A DNA stretch of 11,678 nt, from NCBI GenBank assembly GCA_017613595.1, contig JAGADM010000057.1, positions 1 through 11,678 on the forward strand, given 5' to 3'. The stretch's first letter is position 1, and every line of letters begins with the position of its first letter. Below are positions 1 through 9,327 of the stretch, one piece after another. The translations under genes were made by a program, and so were the position numbers. Source of the stretch: Lachnospiraceae bacterium. GTDB taxonomy: Bacteria > Bacillota_A > Clostridia > Lachnospirales > Lachnospiraceae. A model generated the notes under the pieces. The model was not told the origin of the DNA. It searched no databases and worked only from the letters and a program-made list of their open reading frames with translations.

Positions 1-1
1 C

Positions 2-175
2 GGAGTTAAGCAGATCGAAGCGGTCGGAAAGCCGTTTGATCCGAATCTGCATAACGCGGTCATGCACGTGGAGGATGATTCCGTCGGCGAGAACATCGTC
101 GTGGAGGATTTCCAGAAGGGCTATATGTACCGGGATACGGTACTGCGGTTCAGCATGGTGAAGGTTGCCAATTAA
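2..175 (+). CDS. grpE: GrpE nucleotide exchange factor, C-terminal part (5' end outside window)
   Basis: Only the last 57 codons are present, ending in TAA at 173-175. GrpE is the cytosolic dimeric nucleotide exchange factor that releases ADP from DnaK. The visible part is the C-terminal beta-domain that contacts the DnaK ATPase domain. It shows the family pattern F-D-P-N-x-H-x-A-V, an acidic turn, then V-x-x-x-x-Q-K-G-Y and R-x-S-M-V-x-V-A-N at the very end. Position next to dnaK confirms the call. The gene is cut by the window edge and shows no sign of damage. The stop is 26 nt before the dnaK start, consistent with one operon, probably with hrcA further upstream as in other Firmicutes (not visible here). 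Confidence 0.96.
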   Translation, partial: GVKQIEAVGKPFDPNLHNAVMHVEDDSVGENIVVEDFQKGYMYRDTVLRFSMVKVAN

Positions 176-198
176 TATTTCAGATACAGGAGGAATGA

Positions 199-2073
<1,875 letters not shown>

Positions 2074-2094
2074 TGAAAGAGTCAGAATGATTTC

Positions 2095-2117
2095 GGGGCT
2101 GGCGTACCGTCAGCCCC
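2095..2117 (+). promoter_or_regulatory. Intercistronic hairpin between dnaK and dnaJ
   Basis: A compact stem of 10 pairs (2095-2104 with 2108-2117, one G-U pair) closes a 3-nt TAC loop. The stem base is GGGGCTG/CAGCCCC. No T-run follows, so it is not a canonical intrinsic terminator. It lies 21 nt after the dnaK stop and 29 nt before the dnaJ start. It could stabilise the 3' end of the dnaK message or mark a processing site, leaving less dnaJ than dnaK product. The function is inferred; the pairing is seen directly. Confidence 0.65.
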
Positions 2118-2146
2118 TGCATTCAGTTTAGGAGCAGTGAGCTTTT

Positions 2147-3280
2147 ATGGATCAGAAGAGAGATTATTACGAAGTTCTCGGAGTATCGAAATCCGCTTCG
2201 GAAGACGAACTGAAGAAGGCATACCGTCAGCTTGCCAAGAAGTATCATCCCGACGCTAACCCTGGAGACAAGGAAGCGGAAGCCAAATTCAAAGAAGCAA
2301 GCGAAGCCTACCAGATTCTGAGTGACCCTGAGAAGCGGCAGATGTATGACCAGTACGGTCATGCCGCGTTCGAAGCGGGCGGCGGTCCGGGCGGCGGAGC
2401 CTACGATTTCTCAGGAAGTTTCTCCGATATATTCGATATGTTCGGCTTCGGTGACATGTTCGGCGGCGGTTCGAGAAGAAGCGCGCAGCGGAGCAACGCG
2501 CCGAGAAGCGGAGCAAGCGTACGGACATCCATCCGCATTACGTTCCAGGAGGCCGTATTCGGCTGTGAAAAGGATCTGGAGCTTAACCTGAAGGATGTCT
2601 GCAAGACCTGTAACGGAACAGGCGCAAAGCCCGGCACGAGTCCGGAAACGTGTACGCGCTGTAAAGGACAGGGTTCGATCATTTATACGCAGCAGACGAT
2701 GATCGGCGTGATTCAGAACCAGAAGACATGTCCGGACTGCCGCGGTACCGGTAAGATCATCCGCGACAAATGTAAGGACTGCTACGGCACCGGCTACGTG
2801 ACGACACGTAAGACGATCCGTGTTTCGGTTCCCGCAGGTATTGACGAAGGACAGAGCGTACGCATCCCGAACATGGGAGAGCCCGGTATCAACGGCGGCG
2901 AGCGCGGAAGCCTGCTGGTTGATGTTATCGTATCGCGTCATCCGTTCCTGCAGAGAGACGGCTACGACCTGTTTTCGACGATGCCGATCTCATTTGCCCA
3001 GGCGGCACTCGGCGGCGATATCATTATTCCGACGATCGACGGCGACGTGATTTACGAACTGAAAGCCGGCACGCAGACCGACACGAAGGTCCGTCTCCGC
3101 GGCAAGGGTGTTCCCCATATTCACAGGGAGTCCGAGCGAGGCGACCAGTACGTAACGCTTGTTGTCCAGGTTCCTACCAAGCTGACCGCGGAACAGCGTG
3201 AGAAGCTGAAGGAATTCAACGAGAGCATGGGCGGAAAGAACCCCGACGACACGAAGAAGAAAAAGTTCTTCGGCAAATAA
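2147..3280 (+). CDS. dnaJ: DnaJ, type I Hsp40 co-chaperone
   Basis: A 377-residue DnaJ that delivers unfolded substrate to DnaK and stimulates its ATPase. The J domain spans about residues 5-70 with the essential HPD at 34-36. A Gly/Phe-rich linker follows to about 110. Then come four intact zinc-binding CxxCxGxG repeats at 152-159, 169-176, 195-202 and 209-216, and the C-terminal substrate-binding domain. All eight cysteines are present, so this is a complete class I protein. The basic C-terminus is Lys-rich ([11 protein letters not shown]). The likely ribosome binding site is AGGAG at 2130-2134, about 12 nt from the ATG, which is longer than ideal and suggests weaker translation than dnaK. 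It is expected to be co-transcribed with dnaK. Confidence 0.98.
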   Translation: MDQKRDYYEVLGVSKSASEDELKKAYRQLAKKYHPDANPGDKEAEAKFKEASEAYQILSDPEKRQMYDQYGHAAFEAGGGPGGGAYDFSGSFSDIFDMFGFGDMFGGGSRRSAQRSNAPRSGASVRTSIRITFQEAVFGCEKDLELNLKDVCKTCNGTGAKPGTSPETCTRCKGQGSIIYTQQTMIGVIQNQKTCPDCRGTGKIIRDKCKDCYGTGYVTTRKTIRVSVPAGIDEGQSVRIPNMGEPGINGGERGSLLVDVIVSRHPFLQRDGYDLFSTMPISFAQAALGGDIIIPTIDGDVIYELKAGTQTDTKVRLRGKGVPHIHRESERGDQYVTLVVQVPTKLTAEQREKLKEFNESMGGKNPDDTKKKKFFGK

Positions 3281-3296
3281 CATAAGGAACGAATAA

Positions 3297-3330
3297 GAAA
3301 GCCTTCGTTAGTTGTTTAATGAAGGCTTTC
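3297..3330 (+). promoter_or_regulatory. Strong hairpin between dnaJ and prmA (partial terminator or attenuator)
   Basis: GAAAGCCTTCGTTA at 3297-3310 pairs with TAATGAAGGCTTTC at 3317-3330. This gives a 14-bp stem with one G-U pair and a 6-nt loop GTTGTT. An A-rich stretch precedes it, but only TTTC and no longer T-run follows, so termination would be incomplete. It lies 16 nt after the dnaJ stop and 35 nt before the prmA start. Plausible roles are attenuating read-through from the heat-shock genes into prmA or stabilising the dnaJ message end. The structure is clear; the role is inferred. Confidence 0.65.
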
Positions 3331-3339
3331 ACGTTGATA

Positions 3340-3354
3340 AGCGACAGGATCGCT
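3340..3354 (+). other. Small hairpin directly before the prmA ribosome binding site
   Basis: AGCGA at 3340-3344 and TCGCT at 3350-3354 form a perfect 5-bp stem with loop CAGGA. It touches the GAAAGG ribosome binding site at 3355-3360. It is short and could be chance, but it stacks with the longer hairpin just upstream, so the prmA leader is almost entirely structured. Confidence 0.35.
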
Positions 3355-3365
3355 GAAAGGCTATT

Positions 3366-4355
3366 ATGATTTGGAATGTAATTCGTATCCATACGACAAG
3401 TGAAGCAACGGACATTCTCGGAAGCATCCTTTTCGACCTCGGATTTGACGGCATCGAAGTGCAGGATAACGTGCAGCTCAGTGAAGAAGACCGTAAGAAG
3501 ATGTTTATCGATTTCCTTCCCGAGGTGGATGAAATTGATAAAACGGCCGTGATCACCTGCTATACGGACGGAGAATGCGACCCGTATGAGAAGATCGAGG
3601 CGATTAAGGAAGCGTGCGAGGATTATAAGGACTTTGTCGATTTCGGCGCGTTGAACTTTGAGACCGGCGTGACCGAGGATAAGGACTGGATCAACAACTG
3701 GAAGAAGTATTTTAAGGCATTTGCCGTTGATGAAGATATCATTATAAAACCGACCTGGGAGCCGTGGAAGGACGAGTATAAGGACCGTCTCGTTGTCGAA
3801 ATCGATCCCGGCACCGCGTTCGGAACGGGTTCGCATGAGACGACCAAGCTTGTGATCCTCAACATCAAGAAGTACCTGAAAAAGGGCGACTGCATGCTCG
3901 ACATCGGTACCGGAAGCGGCATTCTTTCAATCATCGGCTATAAGCTCGGCGCATCTTCCTGCATCGGTACGGATATCGACCCGATTGCGGTTGATGTGGC
4001 AAAGGAGAATTCCGTCCTGAACGGCATTGAGCTTTATGATGGAAGCCTTTCAAAGGAATGCCCAGGGAAAGTTTCGATGGTTTACGGAAATCTTTTAGAG
4101 GAATGTGAACTTCTTCATACATTAGAGGAAAGAAAATTCCCGATTGTTGTTGCAAATATTCTCGCGGATGTTATTATACCATTAGCACCGGTTGTAAAAC
4201 GGCTTCTGCTTCCCGGAGGCATATTCATCAGCTCCGGAATCATTGAGATGAAGAAAGAGGAAGTGATGGAAGCGCTTCTTCGGTGCGGATATGAGATTCT
4301 CGCGGAGACGCGAATGAAAGACTGGTACAGCTTCGTTGTGAAGATGCCCGGTTAG
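3366..4355 (+). CDS. prmA: PrmA, ribosomal protein L11 methyltransferase
   Basis: A 329-residue class I SAM-dependent methyltransferase that trimethylates ribosomal protein L11. The N-terminal L11-recognition domain begins MIWNVIRIHTTSEATD, close to other Gram-positive PrmA starts, which supports this ATG; GAAAGG lies 5 nt upstream. The signature AFGTGSHETT is at 151-160. SAM-binding motif I, LDIGTGSG, is at 178-185, the acidic ribose-binding loop TDIDP at 202-206, and the PrmA-type motif ANILAD at 263-268. A segment near residues 222-250 is more variable. Length is slightly above the usual 290-315. Location after dnaJ and before rsmE is the standard order in many Firmicutes. It is followed by rsmE after 13 nt. 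Confidence 0.97.
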   Translation: MIWNVIRIHTTSEATDILGSILFDLGFDGIEVQDNVQLSEEDRKKMFIDFLPEVDEIDKTAVITCYTDGECDPYEKIEAIKEACEDYKDFVDFGALNFETGVTEDKDWINNWKKYFKAFAVDEDIIIKPTWEPWKDEYKDRLVVEIDPGTAFGTGSHETTKLVILNIKKYLKKGDCMLDIGTGSGILSIIGYKLGASSCIGTDIDPIAVDVAKENSVLNGIELYDGSLSKECPGKVSMVYGNLLEECELLHTLEERKFPIVVANILADVIIPLAPVVKRLLLPGGIFISSGIIEMKKEEVMEALLRCGYEILAETRMKDWYSFVVKMPG

Positions 4356-4368
4356 AAGGAGGATTTTC

Positions 4369-5127
4369 GTGCCGCGTTTTTATGTTGATCCTTCGCAGAT
4401 CGGTCCGGACCGCATTGTTCTGGGCGGCGGAGAATACAACCACATTAAGAATGTTTTGCGTAAGCAGGTTGGTGACACCCTGCTTATTTGTGATGGAGAA
4501 GGCCGCGAGTACGGATGCACCGTGGATTCCTTTGCCGACGGCGAAGTAATTCTTCGCATTGATGAGGCAAAGGAAGGAAAGACCGAGCTTTCGATTCATA
4601 TGACGCTTTTTCAGGGGCTTCCGAAGAAGGATAAGATGGAACTGATCATCGAAAAGGCAGTCGAGCTCGGCGCCTGCGAGGTCGTTCCGGTTGCCTGCAT
4701 CCGTTCCGTTGCGAAGATGGGTGATGAAAAACGTGAGGATAAGAAAATTGCCCGGTGGAACGCAATCTCGGAGGCTGCCGCCAAGCAAAGCGGACGCGGT
4801 GTGATCCCTGTTGTAAGAGATTTGATGAAGTTCCCCGAAGCTATGCGCTTTGCGAAGGAACATTGCGATATGATCCTGTTTCCGTATGAGAACGCGGAAG
4901 GCATGATTGCTCTTAAAAAGTGTGTTTCGCAGCTGAAGCCCGGCATGCGGATCGGCGTATTTATCGGCCCCGAAGGCGGCTTTGATCCCGATGAGGTTGA
5001 AATCGCGAAGAGCGCCGGAGCCGAAATCGTAAGCCTCGGAAGGCGCATCCTCCGGACCGAAACGGCAGGACTTACAATACTTTCGTATCTGATGATCGAA
5101 GCGGAAACGGCGGAGGTGCAGGTATGA
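4369..5127 (+). CDS. rsmE: RsmE, 16S rRNA (uracil-1498-N3)-methyltransferase
   Basis: A 252-residue SPOUT-superfamily enzyme that methylates N3 of U1498 of 16S rRNA. The N-terminal PUA-like domain opens PRFYVDP and contains HIKNVLR near 25-31. The catalytic SPOUT domain has LPKKDKMELIIEKAVELG near 84-101 and the trefoil-knot SAM-site motifs GPEGGF at 200-205 and LGRRILRTETA at 223-233. The start is GTG at 4369, chosen because AAGGAGG at 4356-4362 is well placed and no ATG precedes the conserved N-terminus. It lies 13 nt after prmA, and its stop overlaps the next start (ATGA at 5124-5127), so translation is probably coupled to the cysteine desulfurase. Confidence 0.97.
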   Translation: MPRFYVDPSQIGPDRIVLGGGEYNHIKNVLRKQVGDTLLICDGEGREYGCTVDSFADGEVILRIDEAKEGKTELSIHMTLFQGLPKKDKMELIIEKAVELGACEVVPVACIRSVAKMGDEKREDKKIARWNAISEAAAKQSGRGVIPVVRDLMKFPEAMRFAKEHCDMILFPYENAEGMIALKKCVSQLKPGMRIGVFIGPEGGFDPDEVEIAKSAGAEIVSLGRRILRTETAGLTILSYLMIEAETAEVQV

Positions 5128-6317
5128 GAGAGATTTACTTAGACAATGCCGCCACAACGCGTGTCTGCGAGTCTGCAATCGAAGCTATGGCAAAGGTGAT
5201 GCGCGACGATTACGGGAACCCTTCCTCGCTGCACGGCAAAGGCATCCGCGCCGAGCAATATATCAAAGAAGCCAAGGCAGTTATCGCAAAATCGTTAAAA
5301 TGCGATTCGAAGGAGATTATCTTTACTTCGGGAGGTACCGAGTCGAATAACCTTGCGCTTTTCGGCGCCGCGGAAGCAAAGAAGCGGCAGGGAAAGCACA
5401 TCATCGCTTCACCGATTGAACATGCTTCGGTTTATAACCCGCTGATCCGACTTGAAGAGCTCGGATACGAGGTGACATACCTCCCGGTTGACGGAAACGG
5501 CTTGTTGAAGCTTGACGCCTTAAAGGATGCGCTTCGGAAAGAAACGATATTAGTCAGCTGCATGATGGTCAATAACGAAATCGGCGCCGTGGAACCGATC
5601 CGTGAGATTGCCGAGATCGTTCACGGCTTCCGGCCGGATATCCTTTTCCACGTTGACGCGATCCAGGCGTACGGCAAGATTCCGTTTGTTCCTTCCAAAC
5701 TCGGAATCGACCTGCTTTCCGTGAGCGGCCATAAGCTGCACGGTCCGAAGGGAAGCGGTTTCCTTTATAAGCGCGACAAGGTCCGGATCCTTCCGGAGAT
5801 ACTCGGCGGCGGCCAACAGAACAATATGCGTTCGGGTACGGAAAATGTGCCCGCCATTGCCGGCTTAGGAGCGGCCGTAAGCGATTATTTCGCGAATCAG
5901 AAGGAATATATCGAGCGGATGTACGAATGCAAGAAAACGTTCCTTACGGAAGCGGAAACTATGGAATTTGCCCATCCGAATGCCGTTTTTTCAGAGCTTT
6001 CCGAAGAACTGAGCCTTGACGAACGCGTAAGGAAGACGGCACCGCACATCTTGAGCATAAGTTTTGATTCGGTGCGGAGCGAAGTACTTCTTCATGCGCT
6101 TGAGGATTACGGAATCTATGTTTCTTCGGGTTCTGCATGTTCTTCGAATCATCCGGCGATCAGCGGAACGTTAAAGGCAATCGGCGTTGCGGACAAATAT
6201 CTCGACAGCACGCTCAGGTTCAGCTTCTGCAAGGAAACGACCCCGGATGATATTAGAGAGGCCTGCAACGCGCTTCGGGAGCTTGTTCCGAAACTCAGCC
6301 GGTTTACGGTTAAGTAG
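5124..6317 (+). CDS. NifS/IscS-family cysteine desulfurase, likely sulfur donor for ThiI
   Basis: A 397-residue PLP-dependent enzyme that converts cysteine to alanine and forms a protein-bound persulfide. It starts with the family signature YLDNAATT. PLP-site residues are visible: His100 (EHAS), Asp178 and Gln181 (HVDAIQ), and Schiff-base Lys204 (SGHKLHGPKG). The catalytic cysteine is Cys339 in SSGSACSS, the group I NifS/IscS type with a longer mobile loop. Start ATG follows GGAGG at 5112-5116. It overlaps rsmE by 4 nt and is followed by thiI. No IscU or other Fe-S assembly gene is adjacent, so by analogy with Bacillus subtilis NifZ next to ThiI it probably serves tRNA thiolation. A broader Fe-S role cannot be excluded. 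I leave the symbol empty because nifZ, iscS and nifS cannot be separated by sequence alone. Confidence 0.95.
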   Translation: MREIYLDNAATTRVCESAIEAMAKVMRDDYGNPSSLHGKGIRAEQYIKEAKAVIAKSLKCDSKEIIFTSGGTESNNLALFGAAEAKKRQGKHIIASPIEHASVYNPLIRLEELGYEVTYLPVDGNGLLKLDALKDALRKETILVSCMMVNNEIGAVEPIREIAEIVHGFRPDILFHVDAIQAYGKIPFVPSKLGIDLLSVSGHKLHGPKGSGFLYKRDKVRILPEILGGGQQNNMRSGTENVPAIAGLGAAVSDYFANQKEYIERMYECKKTFLTEAETMEFAHPNAVFSELSEELSLDERVRKTAPHILSISFDSVRSEVLLHALEDYGIYVSSGSACSSNHPAISGTLKAIGVADKYLDSTLRFSFCKETTPDDIREACNALRELVPKLSRFTVK

Positions 6318-6323
6318 TTTTAA

Positions 6324-6415
6324 ATCTGCGCGTCAGGCGCCAATATAACGGAAGAGAAAGGAGCGCGTGCTCCGGCATATCAGATTACAGAGAGGAGCGC
6401 ATACGCGCAGATACC
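6324..6415 (+). promoter_or_regulatory. Structured leader of thiI with competing stems and a distant Shine-Dalgarno
   Basis: ATCTGCGCGT (6324-6333) and ACGCGCAGAT (6403-6412) form a perfect 10-bp inverted repeat ending 3 nt before the thiI ATG. Inside is a 5-bp hairpin GGAGC-GCGT-GCTCC (6360-6373). An exclusive alternative exists: GCGCGTGCTCC (6363-6373) is complementary to GGAGC (6394-6398) plus ACGCGC (6403-6408) with a 4-nt GCAT bulge. That fold would bury the only good ribosome binding site, AGAGGAG at 6391-6397, which is 18 nt from the start, far beyond normal spacing. A local GCGC/GCGC mini-hairpin at 6397-6408 could shorten that distance. Pairings are seen; switching is inference. Confidence 0.5.
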
Positions 6416-7603
6416 ATGGAATATAAGTCATTTTTGATCAAATACGCGGAAATCGGATTGAAGGGCAAGAACCGGTCCTACTTTGAGGATTGTCTTGTGA
6501 ATCAGGTCCGTCAGAATCTTTCCGCACTCGGCGAATACCACGTAAGAAAGGAACAGGGACGTATCTATGTCGATTGTCCGGACGGATACGATTATGACGA
6601 TACGGTCGACTGCCTTTCGAAAATCTTTGGTATTGTCGGATTTATGCCGGTCATGGAGATCGCATCCACGGATTGGGACGATATCTGTAAGATGACGGTC
6701 GAATTTGTCGAAGAATCCTTTGAGAAGAAGGATTTCTCGTTTAAGATGTTCTGTAAGCGCGGAGATAAGACGTATCCAAAGACTTCACCGGAGATTGCGG
6801 CCGATCTCGGCGGCGTGATTCTGGATCATTTTCCGGGATTGTCGGTAGACGTACTGCATCCCGAGAAGAGCATTACGGTCGAAGTGAGAAGCCATGCCTA
6901 TATTTATTCGGACGGATACAAGGGTGTAGGCGGTATGCCGGTCGGATGCAACGGTAAGGCGATGCTTCTTCTTTCGGGCGGTATCGACAGCCCGGTTGCC
7001 GGTTATATGATCGCGAAGCGCGGCGTAAGCATCGACGCGACGTATTTCCACGCGCCGCCGTATACGAGTGAGCGGGCAAAGCAGAAGGTTATCGACCTTG
7101 CACAGCAGATTTCGAAGTATGTCGGACCGATTAAACTGAACATCGTGAACTTTACCGACATTCAGATGTATATTTATGAGACCTGTCCGCATGAGGAACT
7201 GACCATTCTGATGCGCCGCTACATGATGCGGATTGCTGAGGAGATCGCAAACCGCAGTAACTGTCTAGCTTTGATCACCGGCGAGAGCCTCGGTCAGGTA
7301 GCAAGCCAGACGATGCAGAGCCTGAACTGTACAAACGCTGTCTGCACGATGCCCGTATACCGGCCGCTGATCGGCTTTGACAAGTCTGAGATCGTTGAGA
7401 TTTCGCAGCGTATCGGCACATTTGAGACCAGCATTCTGCCGTATGAGGACTGCTGCACGATTTATGTTGCCAAGCATCCGGTTACGAAGCCGATTCTGAA
7501 GGTCATCGAGCGTAGCGAGAAACTTCTTGAGGATAAGATCGATGAGATGGTAACGAAGGCAATTGACGAGCGCGAGGTTATCAAGATCAGGCAGGAGAAC
7601 TGA
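6416..7603 (+). CDS. thiI: ThiI, tRNA uridine 4-sulfurtransferase (short form without rhodanese domain)
   Basis: A 395-residue ThiI that adenylates U8 of tRNA and inserts sulfur to make 4-thiouridine, a near-UV photosensor; in some bacteria it also supports thiazole synthesis. The N-terminus IKYAEIGLKGKNR is the family signature and fixes the ATG at 6416. A ferredoxin-like plus THUMP RNA-binding region covers about residues 1-170. The PP-loop ATPase motif SGGIDSP is at 187-193, and conserved TGESLGQVASQT lies near 288-299. EDCC at 344-347 may hold the acceptor cysteine. The protein ends soon after, so the C-terminal rhodanese domain of E. coli ThiI is absent. Sulfur must then come directly from a desulfurase, which matches the upstream neighbour. 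No in-frame standard start lies nearer the upstream AGAGGAG. Confidence 0.97.
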   Translation: MEYKSFLIKYAEIGLKGKNRSYFEDCLVNQVRQNLSALGEYHVRKEQGRIYVDCPDGYDYDDTVDCLSKIFGIVGFMPVMEIASTDWDDICKMTVEFVEESFEKKDFSFKMFCKRGDKTYPKTSPEIAADLGGVILDHFPGLSVDVLHPEKSITVEVRSHAYIYSDGYKGVGGMPVGCNGKAMLLLSGGIDSPVAGYMIAKRGVSIDATYFHAPPYTSERAKQKVIDLAQQISKYVGPIKLNIVNFTDIQMYIYETCPHEELTILMRRYMMRIAEEIANRSNCLALITGESLGQVASQTMQSLNCTNAVCTMPVYRPLIGFDKSEIVEISQRIGTFETSILPYEDCCTIYVAKHPVTKPILKVIERSEKLLEDKIDEMVTKAIDEREVIKIRQEN

Positions 7604-7631
7604 ATAAAACTATATTGTGGGAGGTATTGTT

Positions 7632-8081
7632 ATGGGTGAACAGAACGGAAAAGGTCATGCCGCAGACAGCAGTAAGCGAGACATTTGGAAGATTATAGTC
7701 ATACCGTGTTTTCTTGTGTTATGCATTGTCGTTGCCCTTTTATGGCGGGTTGTTGACTGGACCGGGAATGAGCTTTTTTATGGGTTTTATATCCAATTCG
7801 GATTGACCTTATTGGCGGCATTCATTCTTACGTTTCTGATCGGAGTACGAAATTACTATGGCATCTGGAAATGGGCGGTATGCTTCCTGTTCGCCTTGCT
7901 GTTTGTTGTCTCATGGGCCTGTACCTACGATCTTGACAGGGTGATCAAAGACGGATGGAAGTCCGTTTCACTGGCCGAAGAGTATCAGGATTATTTATCC
8001 ATCTTCCTCTGGGGACTGTGCCCGTCAGTACTTGGCACGCTGATAGGAGTAATCGTACGATTCTTCAAAAGGAGAGCTTAG
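7632..8081 (+). CDS. Small four-helix integral membrane protein, function unknown
   Basis: A 149-residue protein with a short hydrophilic N-terminus and four likely transmembrane helices at about 20-41, 50-72, 78-98 and 120-144, ending in a positive cluster KRRA. I chose ATG 7632 over the in-frame GTG at 7617 because the Shine-Dalgarno GGGAGG (7619-7624) overlaps that GTG and is 7 nt from the ATG. I do not recognise a family, catalytic motif or signal peptide. It follows thiI by 28 nt without a visible terminator and precedes a strong terminator, so it is probably the last gene of the rsmE-desulfurase-thiI transcript. That placement alone does not argue for a role in thiolation. The basic C-terminus and short loops fit the positive-inside pattern, suggesting both ends face the cytosol. 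Confidence 0.85.
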   Translation: MGEQNGKGHAADSSKRDIWKIIVIPCFLVLCIVVALLWRVVDWTGNELFYGFYIQFGLTLLAAFILTFLIGVRNYYGIWKWAVCFLFALLFVVSWACTYDLDRVIKDGWKSVSLAEEYQDYLSIFLWGLCPSVLGTLIGVIVRFFKRRA

Positions 8082-8095
8082 GCTCTTCTTTTTTT
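8067..8095 (+). terminator. Intrinsic terminator overlapping the stop codon of the upstream gene
   Basis: AAAAGGAGAGC (8067-8077) pairs with GCTCTTCTTTT (8082-8092) through one G-U pair around a TTAG loop, followed by T to 8095. The TAG stop codon (8079-8081) of the membrane protein gene lies in the loop. GC-rich stem core, A-tract before and T-tract after fit a Rho-independent terminator for the preceding operon. Confidence 0.88.
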
Positions 8096-8096
8096 A

Positions 8097-8125
8097 TGGA
8101 CGGAAGGCTTCGGATATGGTAAAAT
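8097..8125 (+). promoter_or_regulatory. Sigma-A type promoter with extended -10 before the Nudix gene
   Basis: The -10 box is TAAAAT at 8120-8125 with the extended TGn element TGG just before it. A -35 match TGGACG (8097-8102, four of six to TTGACA) sits at exactly 17 nt. It falls 2 nt after a terminator and 35 nt before the start codon, a logical place for a new transcription unit. Confidence 0.65.
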
Positions 8126-8160
8126 AGAATGAATTTATTAATTGCGCTGTGGAGGCATTT

Positions 8161-8595
8161 ATGGAGAAGAAAATCTATCCGGCCGGACAACTTGATAACA
8201 TTGAATTTGTCGTGATATTTGCGAAATACAACGACCAATGGGTATATTGCTGGCATAAAAGAAGAAAGAGCTTTGAGCACCCCGGCGGGCATGTGGAACC
8301 CGGTGAAACGGCGCTGCAGGCAGCGAAGAGGGAACTTTTCGAGGAATCCGGAATTACGGACTGTGAGATGATTCCGCTCTGGGATTATGAGCAGCCGTGG
8401 GATGACGGAATCCATAAGAATAACGGGCGGGTTTATGCTGCAATCGCTCGTTCGCTCGGGGTACTTCCGGATAGCGAGATGGCAAGAGTCGAACTTTTCG
8501 ACACGCTTCCTGATAACTATACTTATGATAGAGAGGAAGCCCTTAGGGACCTCGAACGTGCGCAGGCGATTCTCAATCAGCAGATAAAAGAGTAA
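8161..8595 (+). CDS. Nudix hydrolase
   Basis: A 144-residue single-domain Nudix protein, expected to hydrolyse a nucleoside diphosphate linked to another moiety using Mg2+ or Mn2+. The Nudix box is complete and fits Gx5Ex7REUxEExGU: G43, E49, then R57-E58, E61-E62 and G64-I65. Its substrate cannot be told from sequence; mutated nucleotides, nucleotide sugars or dinucleotides are all possible. I set the start at ATG 8161 because GGAGG at 8151-8155 serves it; the in-frame GTG at 8149 overlaps that site. The preceding promoter indicates independent transcription from the thiI block. No terminator with a T-run follows, so it may be co-transcribed with the next hydrolase gene. The HPGGHVEPGE segment resembles 8-oxo-dGTPase-like Nudix proteins, but many Nudix classes share it. 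Confidence 0.93.
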   Translation: MEKKIYPAGQLDNIEFVVIFAKYNDQWVYCWHKRRKSFEHPGGHVEPGETALQAAKRELFEESGITDCEMIPLWDYEQPWDDGIHKNNGRVYAAIARSLGVLPDSEMARVELFDTLPDNYTYDREEALRDLERAQAILNQQIKE

Positions 8596-8694
8596 TACTG
8601 ATACGATAAGAAGCAAACAAATGATAGGAATTTTTCCTCAGAGATTGCGAATAGTTGAAACTCATACATGAACTGTAGGAAAGGTGTTATTGCG

Positions 8695-9327
8695 ATGAAT
8701 TATGATGTGATCCGCATCAAGGGCGGAACCGATAACTGTTATATTATCACTGACGGCAAGAATGCCATACTCGCTGATACGAGCAGCGGAGGAAGCTTTA
8801 AAATGGTCATGGATACTGTCAGTAAATACGATCTAAAACTGATTGTTCTGACACATCCTCATTTTGATCATGCGGAAAATGCGGACGCAATAGCAAGACA
8901 GTTCAATATTCCTGTAGCATACAACAAGGCAGATGATGAGATATTTGACAGTTATGATGCGCAGCCCCTTAAATCTTACGGAGCGGTGGGATTTGTTGTT
9001 CTGACGTTGTCTCTTAAGGTTCTTCGCACCACGAAAGTAACAAAGCCTGAGAATCTTTTTTTCATAAGCGAAGGCGACACATTTGCCGAATATGGGTTTC
9101 CTGACGTTAAGGTTATAGAACTTCCGGGACATACAAAAGGTTCGATCGGACTTCTTGCGGGCAGTGATAAGATTATTGTAGGGGATGCCCTCGACAACTG
9201 GATCAGCCCGGGAATGGGACATCTGTACTATGATAAAGAAGTGCAGCAGAAGACTTATGAAAAGATCCGTTCCTTTAGCGGACGAACCGCCTATTACGGG
9301 CATGGGAAACCGACAGTGTTAAAGTAA
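8695..9327 (+). CDS. Metallo-beta-lactamase-fold hydrolase (glyoxalase II-like)
   Basis: A 210-residue cytosolic MBL-fold protein with all metal ligands visible: H54-x-H56-x-D58-H59 (HPHFDH), H146 in LPGHTKGS, D164 in VGDAL, and H203 in YGHGKP. The set fits the glyoxalase II/RNase Z-type dinuclear site. It ends 7 residues after the last ligand, so no extra domain such as a flavodoxin is fused. The substrate is unknown; thioester hydrolysis is a family-based guess. I prefer ATG 8695 with AGGAAAGG at 8677-8684 over the in-frame ATG at 8668, which lacks a ribosome binding site and would add a poorly conserved-looking MNCRKGVIA. There is no signal peptide. The insert at about 95-125 is basic and hydrophobic and may form part of the substrate lid. 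Confidence 0.93.
   Translation: MNYDVIRIKGGTDNCYIITDGKNAILADTSSGGSFKMVMDTVSKYDLKLIVLTHPHFDHAENADAIARQFNIPVAYNKADDEIFDSYDAQPLKSYGAVGFVVLTLSLKVLRTTKVTKPENLFFISEGDTFAEYGFPDVKVIELPGHTKGSIGLLAGSDKIIVGDALDNWISPGMGHLYYDKEVQQKTYEKIRSFSGRTAYYGHGKPTVLK

Noticed and set aside
4240..5178. 312-codon minus-strand frame opposite prmA and rsmE
   Set aside because: It crosses the boundary of two clearly coding plus-strand genes and shows no recognisable domain, so it is a shadow frame.
8626..8638. Small AGGAA-TTT-TTCCT hairpin after the Nudix gene as a terminator
   Set aside because: Only 5 bp, AT-rich, and not followed by a T-run; too weak to support a terminator call.
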